From NCBI GenBank assembly GCA_963782475.1, contig CAWAJW010000015.1, forward strand, positions 558,001 to 622,000: a DNA stretch of 64,000 bases, written 5' to 3'. The first letter of the stretch is position 1. Every line of letters begins with the position of its first letter. Below are positions 28,319 to 39,046 of this stretch, piece by piece. Source of the stretch: CAVQBP01 sp963782475 (GTDB lineage: Bacteria > Bacteroidota > Ignavibacteria > Ignavibacteriales > Ignavibacteriaceae). A program made the translations under genes and the position numbers. The notes beneath the pieces were generated by a model that saw only the letters and a program-made list of their open reading frames with translations, ran no database searches and was not told the DNA's origin.

Positions 28319-28618
28319 TCATTTTCTGATTTTTAAAAGCTTTAGATTATAATTACTTATATCTGGGAATCTGAAATCTATTTCCAATGTCAAAGCTTTG
28401 TCTTTTCCATTCAATCTGCCGAGGTACCATTTGTTGTCTTTCTTTCTAGCGATAATAACTTTTTCTCCCGGATAACCGTCAACCAGTTTCGTATCATTCC
28501 AGTCTGTGGGAACGTATTTCAAAAAATCTTTTGATCCAAGGAAATCAAATTTTGATAACTTTGTATCTGTATACGAGGTTTCGACATGCTCCAAATCATT
28601 GATTAATATTTTGCACAT
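28319..28618 (-). pseudogene. Detached C-terminal tail of a GH97 glycosidase
   Basis: The open frame encodes only the last part of a GH97 enzyme (FLKYVPTDWNDTKLVDGYPG, then EKVIIARKKDNKWYLGRLNG). The rest of that gene is absent. A second, diverged copy of the same tail follows at about 28650-28930 and belongs to the broken GH97 gene upstream of it. The segment 28427-28502 is nearly identical to 28823-28900. It is therefore a leftover of a second GH97 gene or of a tandem duplication, not a functional gene. Confidence 0.7.
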
Positions 28619-28649
28619 TCAGAATTCCTATAAAACCTCCACTCGGAAG

Positions 28650-30551
28650 ACAATCAACTTTTAAAGTATCTCCTTTTTTAACTGTTTAATGATTGATATA
28701 TAAAAGATTTGTCATCGTTTCCATCTTTAATTAGCCGAAGATTATAATTTCCGATTGTCAAGAAAATCGAAATTTACTTTTAAAGTTTGTTCGCACATCT
28801 TTTACCATTCAATCCGCCGATATACCATTTGTTGTCTTTCTTTCTAGCGATAATAACTTTTTCTCCAGGATATCCGTCAACCAGTTTCGTATCGTCCCAG
28901 GCATATTGGAACTTGTTTCAAAAAATCTTTTGGTTCGGATCCGGTAAAGATTCATATGCAGAAGGTCTATCAGCAAAATGCTGCAAACCGGATTCAAAAA
29001 CTACAGACAGATGCCAACTCGTGACAGTAAGATGTAATATGCGGATGCTGTGAATTTGAAAATGTAACAGGGGTATAATCCATAGAACCAATAACATTGC
29101 GGGTGAAAGGAAGCGTTGTATTATGACAGGCAGCTTTATTTGTTAGAATAGATCGCATTATTATACCATTCGGCACCGTACACTGCTTCCATGGTCATCA
29201 AATTAGGATAAGTTCTGTGACCAACCGCGCGGAACAGTTGCACCGTGAAAATTAACCATCAAGTGATATTTTGCCGCATCTTTCAAAATCTCGATATAGT
29301 ATTTCATCATATCCTGCTGATCACCTGCAAAGAAATCTACTTTAATTCCATAGACACCGATTTTATTAAGCCATAAAAATTCTTTCTCACGTTTTTCATT
29401 TGTTAATAAACAGTCTACAGGAGTTGCATCCAAGCCAGACTAATGTACCTGAATTATACCAAAGAAATGGTTTTATTCCTTTACTCATTTGCATAATTAA
29501 CCGCATCGATAATATCTCCGCCGTTACTCATCTACATCCCATTCCCAATCAATAAGTACGTAGGGCCAATTCATTGCAACAGCTAAATCAATATATTGAA
29601 CAACTTTTTGATAATCTTTTGAGCCATGGTTGTTTGCCCAGTAAATCCAGGCAACAGGTCCGGGTTTTATCCAGCTCAGTGTTTTTTAATTTATTTGGTT
29701 CACTTACATCGGTAATTAAAGTCGATTCAACTATATCGGATAATTTTCCTATTATGAATACATGCCATTGCGAACTCCAAGGCAATGAAGACACAACTCC
29801 AACTTGCTGAAAAATCTTTTCTCGCAGAAGGATATGTTACTTTGTATTCATTAGAATTATCAAGATTGCATAATAATGTTGCACAATTATTTTCTGTAAT
29901 ATTAGCTTCTGAAATTAACGCCCAAATAGGTTCATCATTTACTTTAAATAATGCCGGGAGTCCCCATTCTTGTTTCTCTCTTTTCACCAATTCCTGTTTT
30001 ACTAAAATGGGATAAAAATCTTCATATGCTATCACTATAAGGTTGCATCCAGCGATATGTACTATCCGGTAAAACATAAGTTGTTGCTTCACTTGTAATA
30101 TTAACTAACGAATCGGACTGATTTGGAAAATCATAACGGAAAGCAACACCGTCATTATAAACTCTGAATACAATATCTAAAGGCTGACTGTTGGAATTTT
30201 TATAACTAAAAATTTTTTCCGTACCAAAATTTTCGCAATTTTTTCGCTTGCCTGTAATCATTGTGATATTTATCATGTATAGGCTTCAGCTTTAGATTCT
30301 TTAACAAGAATAAGATTATCAACAAATTGCTGGTCTTTACGGGATATACCTAAAGGTGAATAGGTTAAAACTTCAACATACTTTGAATCTTTCTTATACA
30401 TAATTTTGAAAAATACTTGACCGGAAGCTTTTTCAGAAACAGCTACTTTGATATTTTTGTTGGGAGATACAATTTCCTGTGCATTTATCGAAAGAGAACT
30501 TAAAAAGGAACAAACAAGTAAGATAATTTTATTGATAGTTTTGATGTTCAT
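28650..30551 (-). pseudogene. GH97 glycosidase gene broken by many frameshifts
   Basis: The pieces, read in order on the minus strand from ATG 30551, rebuild a GH97 enzyme. They are: signal peptide and VSPNKNIKVAVSE with YSPLGISRKDQQF; LDIVFRVYNDGVAFRYDFP; SLPWSSQWHVFIIGKL; IDLAVAMNWPYVLIDWEWD; GIKVDFFAGDQQDMMKYYIE; MEAVYGAEWYN; LPFTRNVIGSMDYTPVTFS; and the VDGYPGEKVIIARKK tail. At least six changes of frame separate them. The Asp in KVDFF suits the retaining (alpha-galactosidase-like) branch of GH97. So many breaks make this a genuine pseudogene rather than a single read error. Confidence 0.82.
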
Positions 30552-30572
30552 TTCCTGCCTTATTTTGGTTAA

Positions 30573-32947
30573 CTACAGTTCTCCTGAATTTCTTATTGAT
30601 TCACCTGCCTGTATATTAAATGTTTTAGTCTTTTCTCCATAGCGTACAATACAAGGTTCTCCCAGGAGTGATTTTATATCGCACACTTTAAGCTTACCGT
30701 TTACCCAGCTCATATTAACTTCAAATCCTCCGCGAGCTTTTAATCCTGTTACGGAATCCATTAATCCATCCATCGGGTAAGGCAGGTAATAATTTTATCT
30801 CACCTTTATGACTCTGAATCAGGCATTCGGCAACAGCAGCAGTGAACCCGAAGTTTGCATCAGATTGATTATAGTGTGAGTTGTGCAGATTTGGAGCTAA
30901 ACCCCCACCTACAAATCTTCTAATCATAGTGTCGGTCTTTGCCTTATCCTCAAGCCGCGCCCAATCGCATATATCCCATGCAAAAATCCAGCCTCCGTTT
31001 CCGCGCCGCGGCTCAAGCCACTTCCTTATTGCGTCTGCAAGTTTCGGCGTTCCGCGCAATGTAATTGAACTACCCGGGAAAAATCCAAAATTAGCAGAAA
31101 TGTTATGTCCTTCTGGACCTCTTTGCCAATCTTCAAGCCAAACCTGGAGCCATCCGTTTTTGCCTATTTGGTACGGCGGAATTTTCTTCAACGCTTCTTT
31201 TAATTTCTTCCCGAACTCCTTATCTACATTAAGAATCTTTTCCGCTTCAATACAATGAGGAAAAAGCTCTCTTAATAATTCCTATATCCATAGTAGTGGA
31301 CGGAGATAAGAAACATTCCTCGCTTCCCGGGTAAGGAAAGAATCCCTGCTCAGGAGACATTGACACGGGGATTACCAGCCATTTATATTTCGGATCCATG
31401 ACCATCAAGTCCATTAAAAATTGAGCAGAACCCTTCATAATAGGATAATACTCTTCAAGAAATTTTTTGTCGCCGGTATAAAGATAATGTTCCCAAATAT
31501 GCTGACACAACCAGCTTCCGCCGACGGGCCACATACCATAACGAGCTGCATCCACAGGAGCCGTTCCTCTCCATAGATCAAAATTATGATGGCATACCCA
31601 TCCGCGGCAATTATACTGCACTTTAGCAGTTTCAGCGCCACTCTCAGCAAGATCTTTAATCGCATCGAACAATGGAAGAGCACATTCACTCAGGTTGCAA
31701 ACCTCAGCCGGCCAATAGTTCATTTCAACATTGATATTGGAAGTATATTTGCTCCCCCACGGAGGTGACTGCTCTTCATTCCATATACCCTGCAGGTTCG
31801 CCGGCTGACCACCTTCTCTGCTGCTGGATACCAGCATGTAACGACCAAACTGAAATACTTTTGAAGCGAGTTCAATATCCGTTCTTCCTTCTTTAACAAG
31901 TCTGAGCCTTTCATCAGTAGGTATTTTATTCATTGAGGAATCGCCAATAGCAAGGTGAACCCTGTCCATCAATGGATGAAAATCGTTCTCATGATTTTTA
32001 AGTAATATGCTGTAATCCTTGCTTGAAAGCCTGCTTAAAATTCTTTCGCAGGTCGAAGCAGGATCTCCGTTTATATCCTTATAATTATTAAAGCTTGTTG
32101 CGGCAGTTAATATTAATGTAGCTGAATTGGCATTATTTATTATCAGGCTTGTGTCGGTGACACTCTGCTGTCCACTGTCAGGAATAGAAATTAATACGGT
32201 CTGAAATTTTAATCCCGTTCCTTTGACATCTGCTATTAAAGAGCTGAGAGCATTTTTCGGAAGCGGACCTTTCCAGATTCCATTCATTACTAGTTTGCCT
32301 GGCACTGCAATAACATCTTCAAGATATGGACTTTTAAGTTTTGCCTCAAATGAGATGCAGCCTGGTTTACTGCAAGTAAGGTGTACAACCATAATATGAT
32401 CAGGATATGAAATGAAAATTTCTCTTGTATATTCTGCGCCGTTATTTGTGTAGGTTACTTTTGCAATTCCAGTTTCCATATCAAGCTCGCGGTAGTAATC
32501 CTCCACGTTCCCGCTGTTTTTAAAATCAAGGAGCAGATCACCAAGCGGTTGATAAGCTTGTTGGTTTGGCGGAATTCCGAAGAAATGTTCATTTGCCATC
32601 TTCTCGGCTTCCTTATATTTTCCTGCAAAAACAAGATCACGGATCTTAGGGTAATACTTATAACCTTCAGGATTAGTGTAATTGTGCGGACGTCCCGACC
32701 AGAATGTTCCTTCATTAAGTGCGATTCTTTCATTCCGAACTCTGCCAAAGACCATAGCGCCCATATAACCGTTCCCGACGGGCATACCTTCAAGCCACTT
32801 TTCTCCAGGCTGCTTATACCAAAGCACCATATCTCTATCTGATTTAACTAAAGAATTTTTTCCGTTTGGCTTGCATTGCGTTTGTACTGTAAAAAAGAAT
32901 TGCAATGCAGCTATACATACAATCAATTCAAATAATGTTTTTTTCAT
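30573..32947 (-). pseudogene. GH95 alpha-L-fucosidase/galactosidase, two frameshifts
   Basis: A secreted GH95 enzyme of about 790 residues. The opening WYKQPGEKWLEGMPVGNGYMGAM and NEGTFWSGRP is the GH95 N-domain. NIQGIW-type NLQGIWNEEQSPPWG followed by TSNINVEMNYWPAE carries the catalytic-site Asn residues. SMSPEQGFFPYPG holds the acid Glu region, and SDANFGFTAAVAECLIQSHK with LPALPDG is the C-terminal active-site Asp segment. The frame breaks near 31270 (RELFPHCIEAEKIL continues in another frame) and near 30770 (SVTGLKARGGFEVNMSW continues in a third). It would remove L-fucose or L-galactose side groups, as in xyloglucan or complex glucuronoxylan. It ends 21 bp before the GH97 start and starts 11 bp after the preceding gene, so it sits within an operon. 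Confidence 0.83.
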
Positions 32948-32958
32948 TTAGCTGCCTT

Positions 32959-34476
32959 TTATTTCTGCTTAATAATTCTTACAGCTATATATGGTCTTTG
33001 GGGTAATTCTATTAAGCTGCGTCCGGAAAATTTCTTTTTTACGGGTGTTATTGTCATGTTCCATGTGTCAATAATTTCGATATTATAAAAAGCGTCTTTC
33101 GGAAGATCAACAACAATGCTCCGGGGCTGGGCATCATTTAAATAACCTAAATAATATTCATGCTCAATACCAATGCAGGAAAAGGGCATCCAAGTGAACA
33201 GAGGAATGGGCTTCAAATGAATTGGAGCGGCTTCGATAATTTTTCGAAGAAATTTAATCCTTTCTGGGCTTTTCCCTCTTAAAACACCGCCTTTCGACCA
33301 CCATAAAATATCGGAAGATTGATCTGGAAATTTTATGGGATTTTCTGTAACATAAGTTTCTCCGTGTCCGGCATATCCTCCGTTAGTGACAGCTCTCCAG
33401 AATTTTTCGGTCATTGATTGAGCAGTTAAATTTCCCCACGACCATGGTATATTTCCTTCATAGCGGCATTCATCAAAAACAATTGGTTTTTTATATTCTC
33501 TTCTAAACTCTTTTGCTCTATATGTATCTTCATTTTGAATGCTTGCGTGAGTAATCAGCGGATTTGTATGATCGTAAATTTTAACTCCGTTATGAATTCC
33601 TATGAGGTGATGAAATTTATCTTCCCCGGCGAACTTTTTAATGTAATGATCCCAGTCGCTAAGTGTTTTTTCTTTCATGAAATCATACTCATTTGCCATA
33701 CTCCACCAAATGTTTTTGTATGCGGCAAACCTTGCTATAATATAATCAATATACATGTCATCGGTTGACCTGCTCATCTGGCTAAATCCCCACCTATCGT
33801 AAGGATGAAAAACAATTAAATCTGCTTGAATCCCGAGGGAATCGAGCTGTCTTATTCTTTTTTCTATGTTTCGGAAAAATTCAGGATTAAACCTGGTAAA
33901 ATCCCAATGTGTTAGAGGTTTTCCTTCAAAAGGATAATAGAGAGGTTCATTGTTGTTCCAGTCGTAGCTTTTGGGGAAGATACACATCCGCATTTTGTTG
34001 AAATAACCTTTTGACAAAGTTTTAAGTGTTGCATCCGCCAGACTGTCACCCTGGTGTACCCAGGCATAGCAGGTTGTTCCGAATGGGTAGTAAGGAGTTC
34101 CATCAGCATAAGCGAAATAAAATGTGTCTTCTACTGCTATGGGTCCGTGATTATTCTGCTGTGGAGGAGTGCAAACAAAGTTTCCTTTTCTGTTATCCAG
34201 ATTTTTGACATTGCTGATTGTTTCATAATTCCATTCTCCCTCTTTTTGAGGCATAAATCTGATCTTGTAAATACCTTCGCCGTCGTAAAAACCGGGGACA
34301 GAAATAGTATCGTTATCCATGACAAATCTGCCGGATAATTTAACATCTTTAAACGGGTTCCCGATCGATGGTCCGTGAAGAGTTAATTCAAAAACTTTCC
34401 ATCTCTCAACGCTTACCTGACCATACAATGAATAACTTAAAAAAAACAGTAATAGTATAATACTCTTAAGCTTCAT
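32959..34476 (-). CDS. DUF5060/DUF4038/DUF5605 glycosidase-like secreted protein
   Basis: A 505-residue exported protein with a signal peptide ending LYGQ. Residues ~20-110 form the DUF5060 beta-sandwich (VERWKVFELTLHGPSIGNPF, EGIYKIRFMPQKEGEWNYE). The central TIM-barrel-like part resembles DUF4038 (PYYPFGTTCYAWVHQG, FNKMRMCIFPKSY, WWSMANEYDFM with a candidate acid Glu, and PIVFDECRYEGN with a candidate nucleophile Glu). The last ~80 residues (YLGYLNDAQPRSIVVDLP) match a DUF5605-like cap. The relatives include apiosidase-type enzymes, but no exact substrate can be named. The gene is intact and is followed 11 bp later by GH95. Confidence 0.75.
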   Translation of the reverse strand: MKLKSIILLLFFLSYSLYGQVSVERWKVFELTLHGPSIGNPFKDVKLSGRFVMDNDTISVPGFYDGEGIYKIRFMPQKEGEWNYETISNVKNLDNRKGNFVCTPPQQNNHGPIAVEDTFYFAYADGTPYYPFGTTCYAWVHQGDSLADATLKTLSKGYFNKMRMCIFPKSYDWNNNEPLYYPFEGKPLTHWDFTRFNPEFFRNIEKRIRQLDSLGIQADLIVFHPYDRWGFSQMSRSTDDMYIDYIIARFAAYKNIWWSMANEYDFMKEKTLSDWDHYIKKFAGEDKFHHLIGIHNGVKIYDHTNPLITHASIQNEDTYRAKEFRREYKKPIVFDECRYEGNIPWSWGNLTAQSMTEKFWRAVTNGGYAGHGETYVTENPIKFPDQSSDILWWSKGGVLRGKSPERIKFLRKIIEAAPIHLKPIPLFTWMPFSCIGIEHEYYLGYLNDAQPRSIVVDLPKDAFYNIEIIDTWNMTITPVKKKFSGRSLIELPQRPYIAVRIIKQK

Positions 34477-34583
34477 ATTACTCCACCATAAAGTTTATTT
34501 ATATTAATTCACTTAAAAAAAAACAGAATAAAATTATTATAGCTTGACCCAAACTTTCTTTTATTGTTCTTAACATTGCTCAC

Positions 34584-37463
34584 TTATTTCTTAGTATTGA
34601 TTGTAACTCCCGATTCTTCCAATCCATTTGAGTTTGCAGTAATATTTATCTTTCCGTTTTTGTCCGTCGATTGTATTATTACAAGAGCTAAGCCCTGAAA
34701 TGCCTTTTGTTCACTTGCTTTGAAATACCCATGACTAATCGGGTTACCGTTACCGACGCCGGCAATAAAACCTTCGCCTTTAATTTTAAATTTCACAAGG
34801 TTATCTGCGTTAGGACATATATTACCGTCTTTATCAGAGATTTCAACTTTGACATACGAAAGGTCTCTGCCGTCGGCATCGATTTCATTTCTATCCGGTG
34901 TCAATATTATTTTTGCAGGTTCGCCCGCAGTTTGCACTTCATCCGTGCAGACTATCTTCCCATTAATTTTTCCCACTGCTTTTAATGTTCCCGGCGAATA
35001 AGGAACCCCCCATGCTAAGTGCAAATCTTTTGAATCGCTAAATTTCTTTTCACCGAGAGATTTCCCATTAATGAATAATTCAACTGATTCACAGTTGCTG
35101 TAACACCAAACCGGAATATCCATTCCTTCGTAACCTTTCCAGTTCCAGTGCGGAAGAATGTGAACCATGGGTTTGCTTGTCCACTGACTTTGATAAAGGT
35201 AGTAACGGTCTTTGGGAAAACCGCACAAATCAACAATACCAAAATAAGAACTAACCGAAGGCCAGCTGAAAGGCGTTGGCTCTCCAATGTAATCAAAGCC
35301 TGTCCAGACAAATTCACCGGCAATCCAAGGCGCATTTTTTACAGCCTTGAGGGATGTTTCTGCCACATTAGCCCAACTTGGCGCATCCATATCATAAGAA
35401 GAGCACTGGTTATTCAGTTCCTGTACTATCTTAAGTGAATCACCTTCTTTGATAAGGTTATATACACCTCGTGAACTTACTGTTGACGCGGTTTCCGAGC
35501 CGAATAATTTTACTTTTCCCTTCAGTGTATTGTAAAAAGCGATATTATAATTAATACCAAGTAGATCGAGCGGTTTTGCATAGCCGCTTTTAAGGGCTTC
35601 TTCCGGCGTATTGCACGCAGATGTGATCGGCCGCGTCGGATCTTCGGTGCGGCAGATGTCCGCAAGGCGCTTTGACATTTGGTATGCATTTGGACTACTT
35701 TGCTCCGGTATTTCATTACCTATGCTCCATAGAATTATACTTGGATGATTCCTGTCGCGGAGAATCATATCCGTCAGGTCTCTCTTACTCCATTTATCAA
35801 AAAATCTTCCGTATCCGTATTTGGTTTTGTTCGTTTTCCATTCATCAAATGCCTCGTCCATAACCAGCAGACCCATGCGGTCGCATAAATCCAGCAGCTC
35901 AGGCGCGGGCGGATTGTGGCTTGTACGGATTGCGTTGCAGCCCATGCCTTTCATGATTTCCAATTCGCGTTCAATAGCTCTTTTGTTTACAGCAGCACCT
36001 AAACTTCCCAGGTCATGATGCAGACAAACACCGTTGATATTGACATGCTTGCCGTTTAAGAAAAATCCTTTGTCCTTGGTAAATTCAAAAGAACGAATCC
36101 CGAAAGAAGTTTTACTATCATCCGCCAAATTATTATCTACATAAACATTTGATTCTACGCGGTAAAGAATTGGATTTTCTACCGACCACAGCTTCGGTTC
36201 CTGAATTTTTATAACCTGCCCAAAAGCGCTGGTGCTGCCGGCTTTAATTTTTTGAATTGAACTGCTGCTTCCGACTTTATTCCCGGACTCGTCCACTAAA
36301 TCAGTCACAAGGGTTACTTGTTTCGCTGAGAGAGATTGATTCCTGATATTCGTTTTGATGCTTACAGTCGCTTCTTTTTCAGATATTTCCGGTGTGGTAA
36401 TATATGTTCCCCAGTGCGCAATATGTACCGGACTAGTAATTACCAGTCTTACATTCCTATAAATGCCTGCGCCGGAATACCATCGTGAACACGGCTGTTG
36501 CACATCCACTCTTATAGCCATAATATTATTTTCGTCGCCGAATTTTAAGTGCTTTGTCAATTCGTATTGGAAGCTGGAGTAGCCGTAAGGTCTGTTGCCA
36601 AGGTGAAAGCCGTTTATCCAGACATCGCTGTTCATATACACGCCGTCGAATTCTACAAACACACGTTTGTCTTTTATGTCCTCAGGAAGTTTAAATGTTT
36701 TCCTGTACCATCCGATGCCGCCGTCTAAATAGCCTGTGCCGCTTCCGCCCGGGCTGGTAGATTCAAAAGGACCTTCGATTACTTTTTCTCCTTCATCATA
36801 GATGCCGCCTCCCTGTATTCCGTCGAACACTCTAACAGCAATACTATTCTTTTCACCATAGCGAATAATTCCGTGGGGAACTTTATAATACCGTAATTGA
36901 TCCCAGGCAGTAGTATAGTTCGGCGGGAAAGAACCCATACCGCCGACTTTCACGCCGTTAAAATAAGTCTCATCGGCGTCGTCGATTTTGCCGACGTTAA
37001 TATAGATGTCTTTACCTTTTAAATCCGAAGGAATAAACAATTCACGGCGATACCAGCCATACACGTAATCTTTTGTATAGTTAGAACTTTTTTCCCAGGT
37101 TGAGGGCAGCTCTACTGTCTGCCAGGAATTATCATTCAGATCAGGATTTTTCCAGAGCATATTGTCCCCTTCTTTGAATTTCCATTCTCCTTTAACAACA
37201 TGAAATTCAGGTAAATCTTGTTTTGTTGTTTCCGGCTGGAAATGCCCTTCAATGCTCCAGTCATGAGGCAAATTAAGTAATCTCCAATTCGAATCATCAA
37301 GCGAAGGATTTTGTCCGTCTTTAACATCGCCGAATTTGAAGTGCCAAGCCTTATCAAAAAGCTGAGTCGTTCTAGGCGAATCCGGGGTAGTGTAAAATTT
37401 AGCCGCCAGAACTGCGGCAAGCAGAACTATGCTGCTTAGAATAACGTAAAATTTGATTTTCAT
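34584..37463 (-). CDS. GH2 beta-galactosidase-type enzyme with a nested jelly-roll insertion
   Basis: A 959-residue exported GH2 enzyme with an N-terminal hydrophobic signal/anchor. The sugar-binding domain begins NLPHDWSIEGHF, is interrupted from about 85 to 240 by an extra jelly-roll-like module (DLNDNSWQTVELPSTW, GWYRRELFIPSDLKG, YFNGVKVGGMG), and resumes at GGIGWYRKTFKLPE. The Ig-like domain and barrel follow: NGVCLHHDLGSLGAAVN, RTSHNPPAPELLDLCDRMG, the acid/base Glu584 in SIGNEIPE and the nucleophile Glu717 in WIAGEFVWTGFDYIG. A C-terminal DUF4982-like and Big-type region ends it. Beta-galactosidase acting on hemicellulose side chains is likely. Intact. Confidence 0.86.
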   Translation of the reverse strand: MKIKFYVILSSIVLLAAVLAAKFYTTPDSPRTTQLFDKAWHFKFGDVKDGQNPSLDDSNWRLLNLPHDWSIEGHFQPETTKQDLPEFHVVKGEWKFKEGDNMLWKNPDLNDNSWQTVELPSTWEKSSNYTKDYVYGWYRRELFIPSDLKGKDIYINVGKIDDADETYFNGVKVGGMGSFPPNYTTAWDQLRYYKVPHGIIRYGEKNSIAVRVFDGIQGGGIYDEGEKVIEGPFESTSPGGSGTGYLDGGIGWYRKTFKLPEDIKDKRVFVEFDGVYMNSDVWINGFHLGNRPYGYSSFQYELTKHLKFGDENNIMAIRVDVQQPCSRWYSGAGIYRNVRLVITSPVHIAHWGTYITTPEISEKEATVSIKTNIRNQSLSAKQVTLVTDLVDESGNKVGSSSSIQKIKAGSTSAFGQVIKIQEPKLWSVENPILYRVESNVYVDNNLADDSKTSFGIRSFEFTKDKGFFLNGKHVNINGVCLHHDLGSLGAAVNKRAIERELEIMKGMGCNAIRTSHNPPAPELLDLCDRMGLLVMDEAFDEWKTNKTKYGYGRFFDKWSKRDLTDMILRDRNHPSIILWSIGNEIPEQSSPNAYQMSKRLADICRTEDPTRPITSACNTPEEALKSGYAKPLDLLGINYNIAFYNTLKGKVKLFGSETASTVSSRGVYNLIKEGDSLKIVQELNNQCSSYDMDAPSWANVAETSLKAVKNAPWIAGEFVWTGFDYIGEPTPFSWPSVSSYFGIVDLCGFPKDRYYLYQSQWTSKPMVHILPHWNWKGYEGMDIPVWCYSNCESVELFINGKSLGEKKFSDSKDLHLAWGVPYSPGTLKAVGKINGKIVCTDEVQTAGEPAKIILTPDRNEIDADGRDLSYVKVEISDKDGNICPNADNLVKFKIKGEGFIAGVGNGNPISHGYFKASEQKAFQGLALVIIQSTDKNGKINITANSNGLEESGVTINTKK

Positions 37464-37532
37464 ACGACGGCTCTTTTTTATTTTCGAAAAATTAATTAAA
37501 AAATTATTTGAGTTTCATTTTAAATTATATTT

Positions 37533-38924
37533 TTAATTCGCTTTGAATTTCCAGTAATCAAAATTGAAAAGTATTTCTCCGGGTTTACCTTTAAATAAAA
37601 AATATAAATCGTGAATTCCCGAAGCATTATTAACCGAAGTCGATTCCAGCTTCCAGTTCTTTACACTGCCTGTTTTCGTAATTGATAATGCGCCTATTTT
37701 TGTTCCGCCAAGACTGTCGATACGCAATTCAATTTCGCTGCCGTTTAAAGCGCTTGCAACGCCTGCGCTAAAAAAGCCGGCTCCTTTATTTCCAAAATCA
37801 ACTCCTTTAACTTTTATATAATCGCTGTTGTTAATATCAGTAACATGGATGCCTTTACTCTTGCTCTTCCCGGTTTTTACACCTGATTCCCAGGCTATAG
37901 TCTCAGCTTCATTTCTTATATAGGGATTTAAAGTACCGATTTGCCGCACTCCGGTCTTTGTCCACCAGGGAAGCTTTTGAATTGTGCCGTCGGGGTTGTA
38001 ACTCATTTTTTCAACGCATATAGAACGTCTTTCGCGATGAACATTAGTCAAGGAATAATTAATAGCATAATTAAAACCGAAGACATACCAATTACCTTTG
38101 TATTCAATAATGCCGGGATGGTTACCCGAAGATCTCTGATCCGGGTCCATAATGGTTCCTTTACATTTCCATGGCCCGGTCGGACTATTACTCATAGCAT
38201 AGCCGATGCCTTCGGGGCAGCAGCGGGACGCCCAAGCCAGGTAGTAATGGCCGCTCTTCTTCCATAGCCAGGGACCTTCCGTGTAAGATGCTTCCGGAGG
38301 AGTTCCTGTAAAGTCGATGGATGCGGTTTGAATTTCACCCGAAGTAGTAATCATCTCTTCATTCAGCTTCACAAAATAACATGGACCGTTTCCTCCCCAA
38401 TACAAATAAGCCTGCCCGTCATCATCAATAAACACAGTCGGATCGTAATCGCCGGGGTTGGAACGTGAGATCAAAGGTTTACCGAGCGCATCGACAAATG
38501 GGCCATAAGGACTATTTGAAACAGCTACACCGATAGCCATCTTGTTCTTATAAATGGTCGGGCAGTATAAATAGAACTTTCCGTTTCTGGCGATGCACTG
38601 GGGAGCCCAGGCACTATGACCGTCAGCCCACTTGAATGTTCTGTACGGCTCTTTAACACCGGCAATTATACCACGGTCAGTCCAGTTTACCATATCGGTT
38701 GTAGTGTAGAGCAGCCAGTTAAACATTTTAAAACCTGTTGCGTTGTCTTCGTCGTGACTGGTATAGAGAAATACCGTATCATTGTATACCATCGGTGCGG
38801 GATCGGCGGTAAACTTAGTTTGAATTATCGGGTTCTGAGCATAACTTTTATTTACTGATGCAATCGCAGCAGTTATCAAAGCACCGATAATAAATTTTTG
38901 AAAACAGTGTATTCTCATTTTCAT
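37533..38924 (-). CDS. GH43 glycosidase with C-terminal CBM6
   Basis: A 463-residue secreted GH43 enzyme (beta-xylosidase/alpha-L-arabinofuranosidase type), signal peptide ending SYAQ. The three catalytic carboxylates of the five-bladed propeller are visible: Asp41 in TADPAPM, Asp161 in YDPTVFIDDDGQAYLYWG and Glu216 in YTEGPWLW. From about 335 a CBM6 follows (NEAETIAWESGVKT, YIKVKGVDFG, ELRIDSLGGTKIG), a xylan-binding module. Its catalytic domain is a paralogue of the next GH43 upstream, from which it lies 122 bp. Intact. Confidence 0.87.
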   Translation of the reverse strand: MKMRIHCFQKFIIGALITAAIASVNKSYAQNPIIQTKFTADPAPMVYNDTVFLYTSHDEDNATGFKMFNWLLYTTTDMVNWTDRGIIAGVKEPYRTFKWADGHSAWAPQCIARNGKFYLYCPTIYKNKMAIGVAVSNSPYGPFVDALGKPLISRSNPGDYDPTVFIDDDGQAYLYWGGNGPCYFVKLNEEMITTSGEIQTASIDFTGTPPEASYTEGPWLWKKSGHYYLAWASRCCPEGIGYAMSNSPTGPWKCKGTIMDPDQRSSGNHPGIIEYKGNWYVFGFNYAINYSLTNVHRERRSICVEKMSYNPDGTIQKLPWWTKTGVRQIGTLNPYIRNEAETIAWESGVKTGKSKSKGIHVTDINNSDYIKVKGVDFGNKGAGFFSAGVASALNGSEIELRIDSLGGTKIGALSITKTGSVKNWKLESTSVNNASGIHDLYFLFKGKPGEILFNFDYWKFKAN

Positions 38925-39046
38925 TAAAAGTCTTTCTTGTTTTATCAGAATGAAAAATTTTAACTCACTGCGTAACTTAAATTTTCACTTTGTCAATTGA
39001 AGTAACAAGAAGATTATATCCTTGCTTATAATTATATTCGTTATAC

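Noticed and set aside
28257..28930. Possible CRISPR-like or short repeat array
   Set aside because: Only two diverged copies of a protein-coding segment are present, without regular spacing or spacers.
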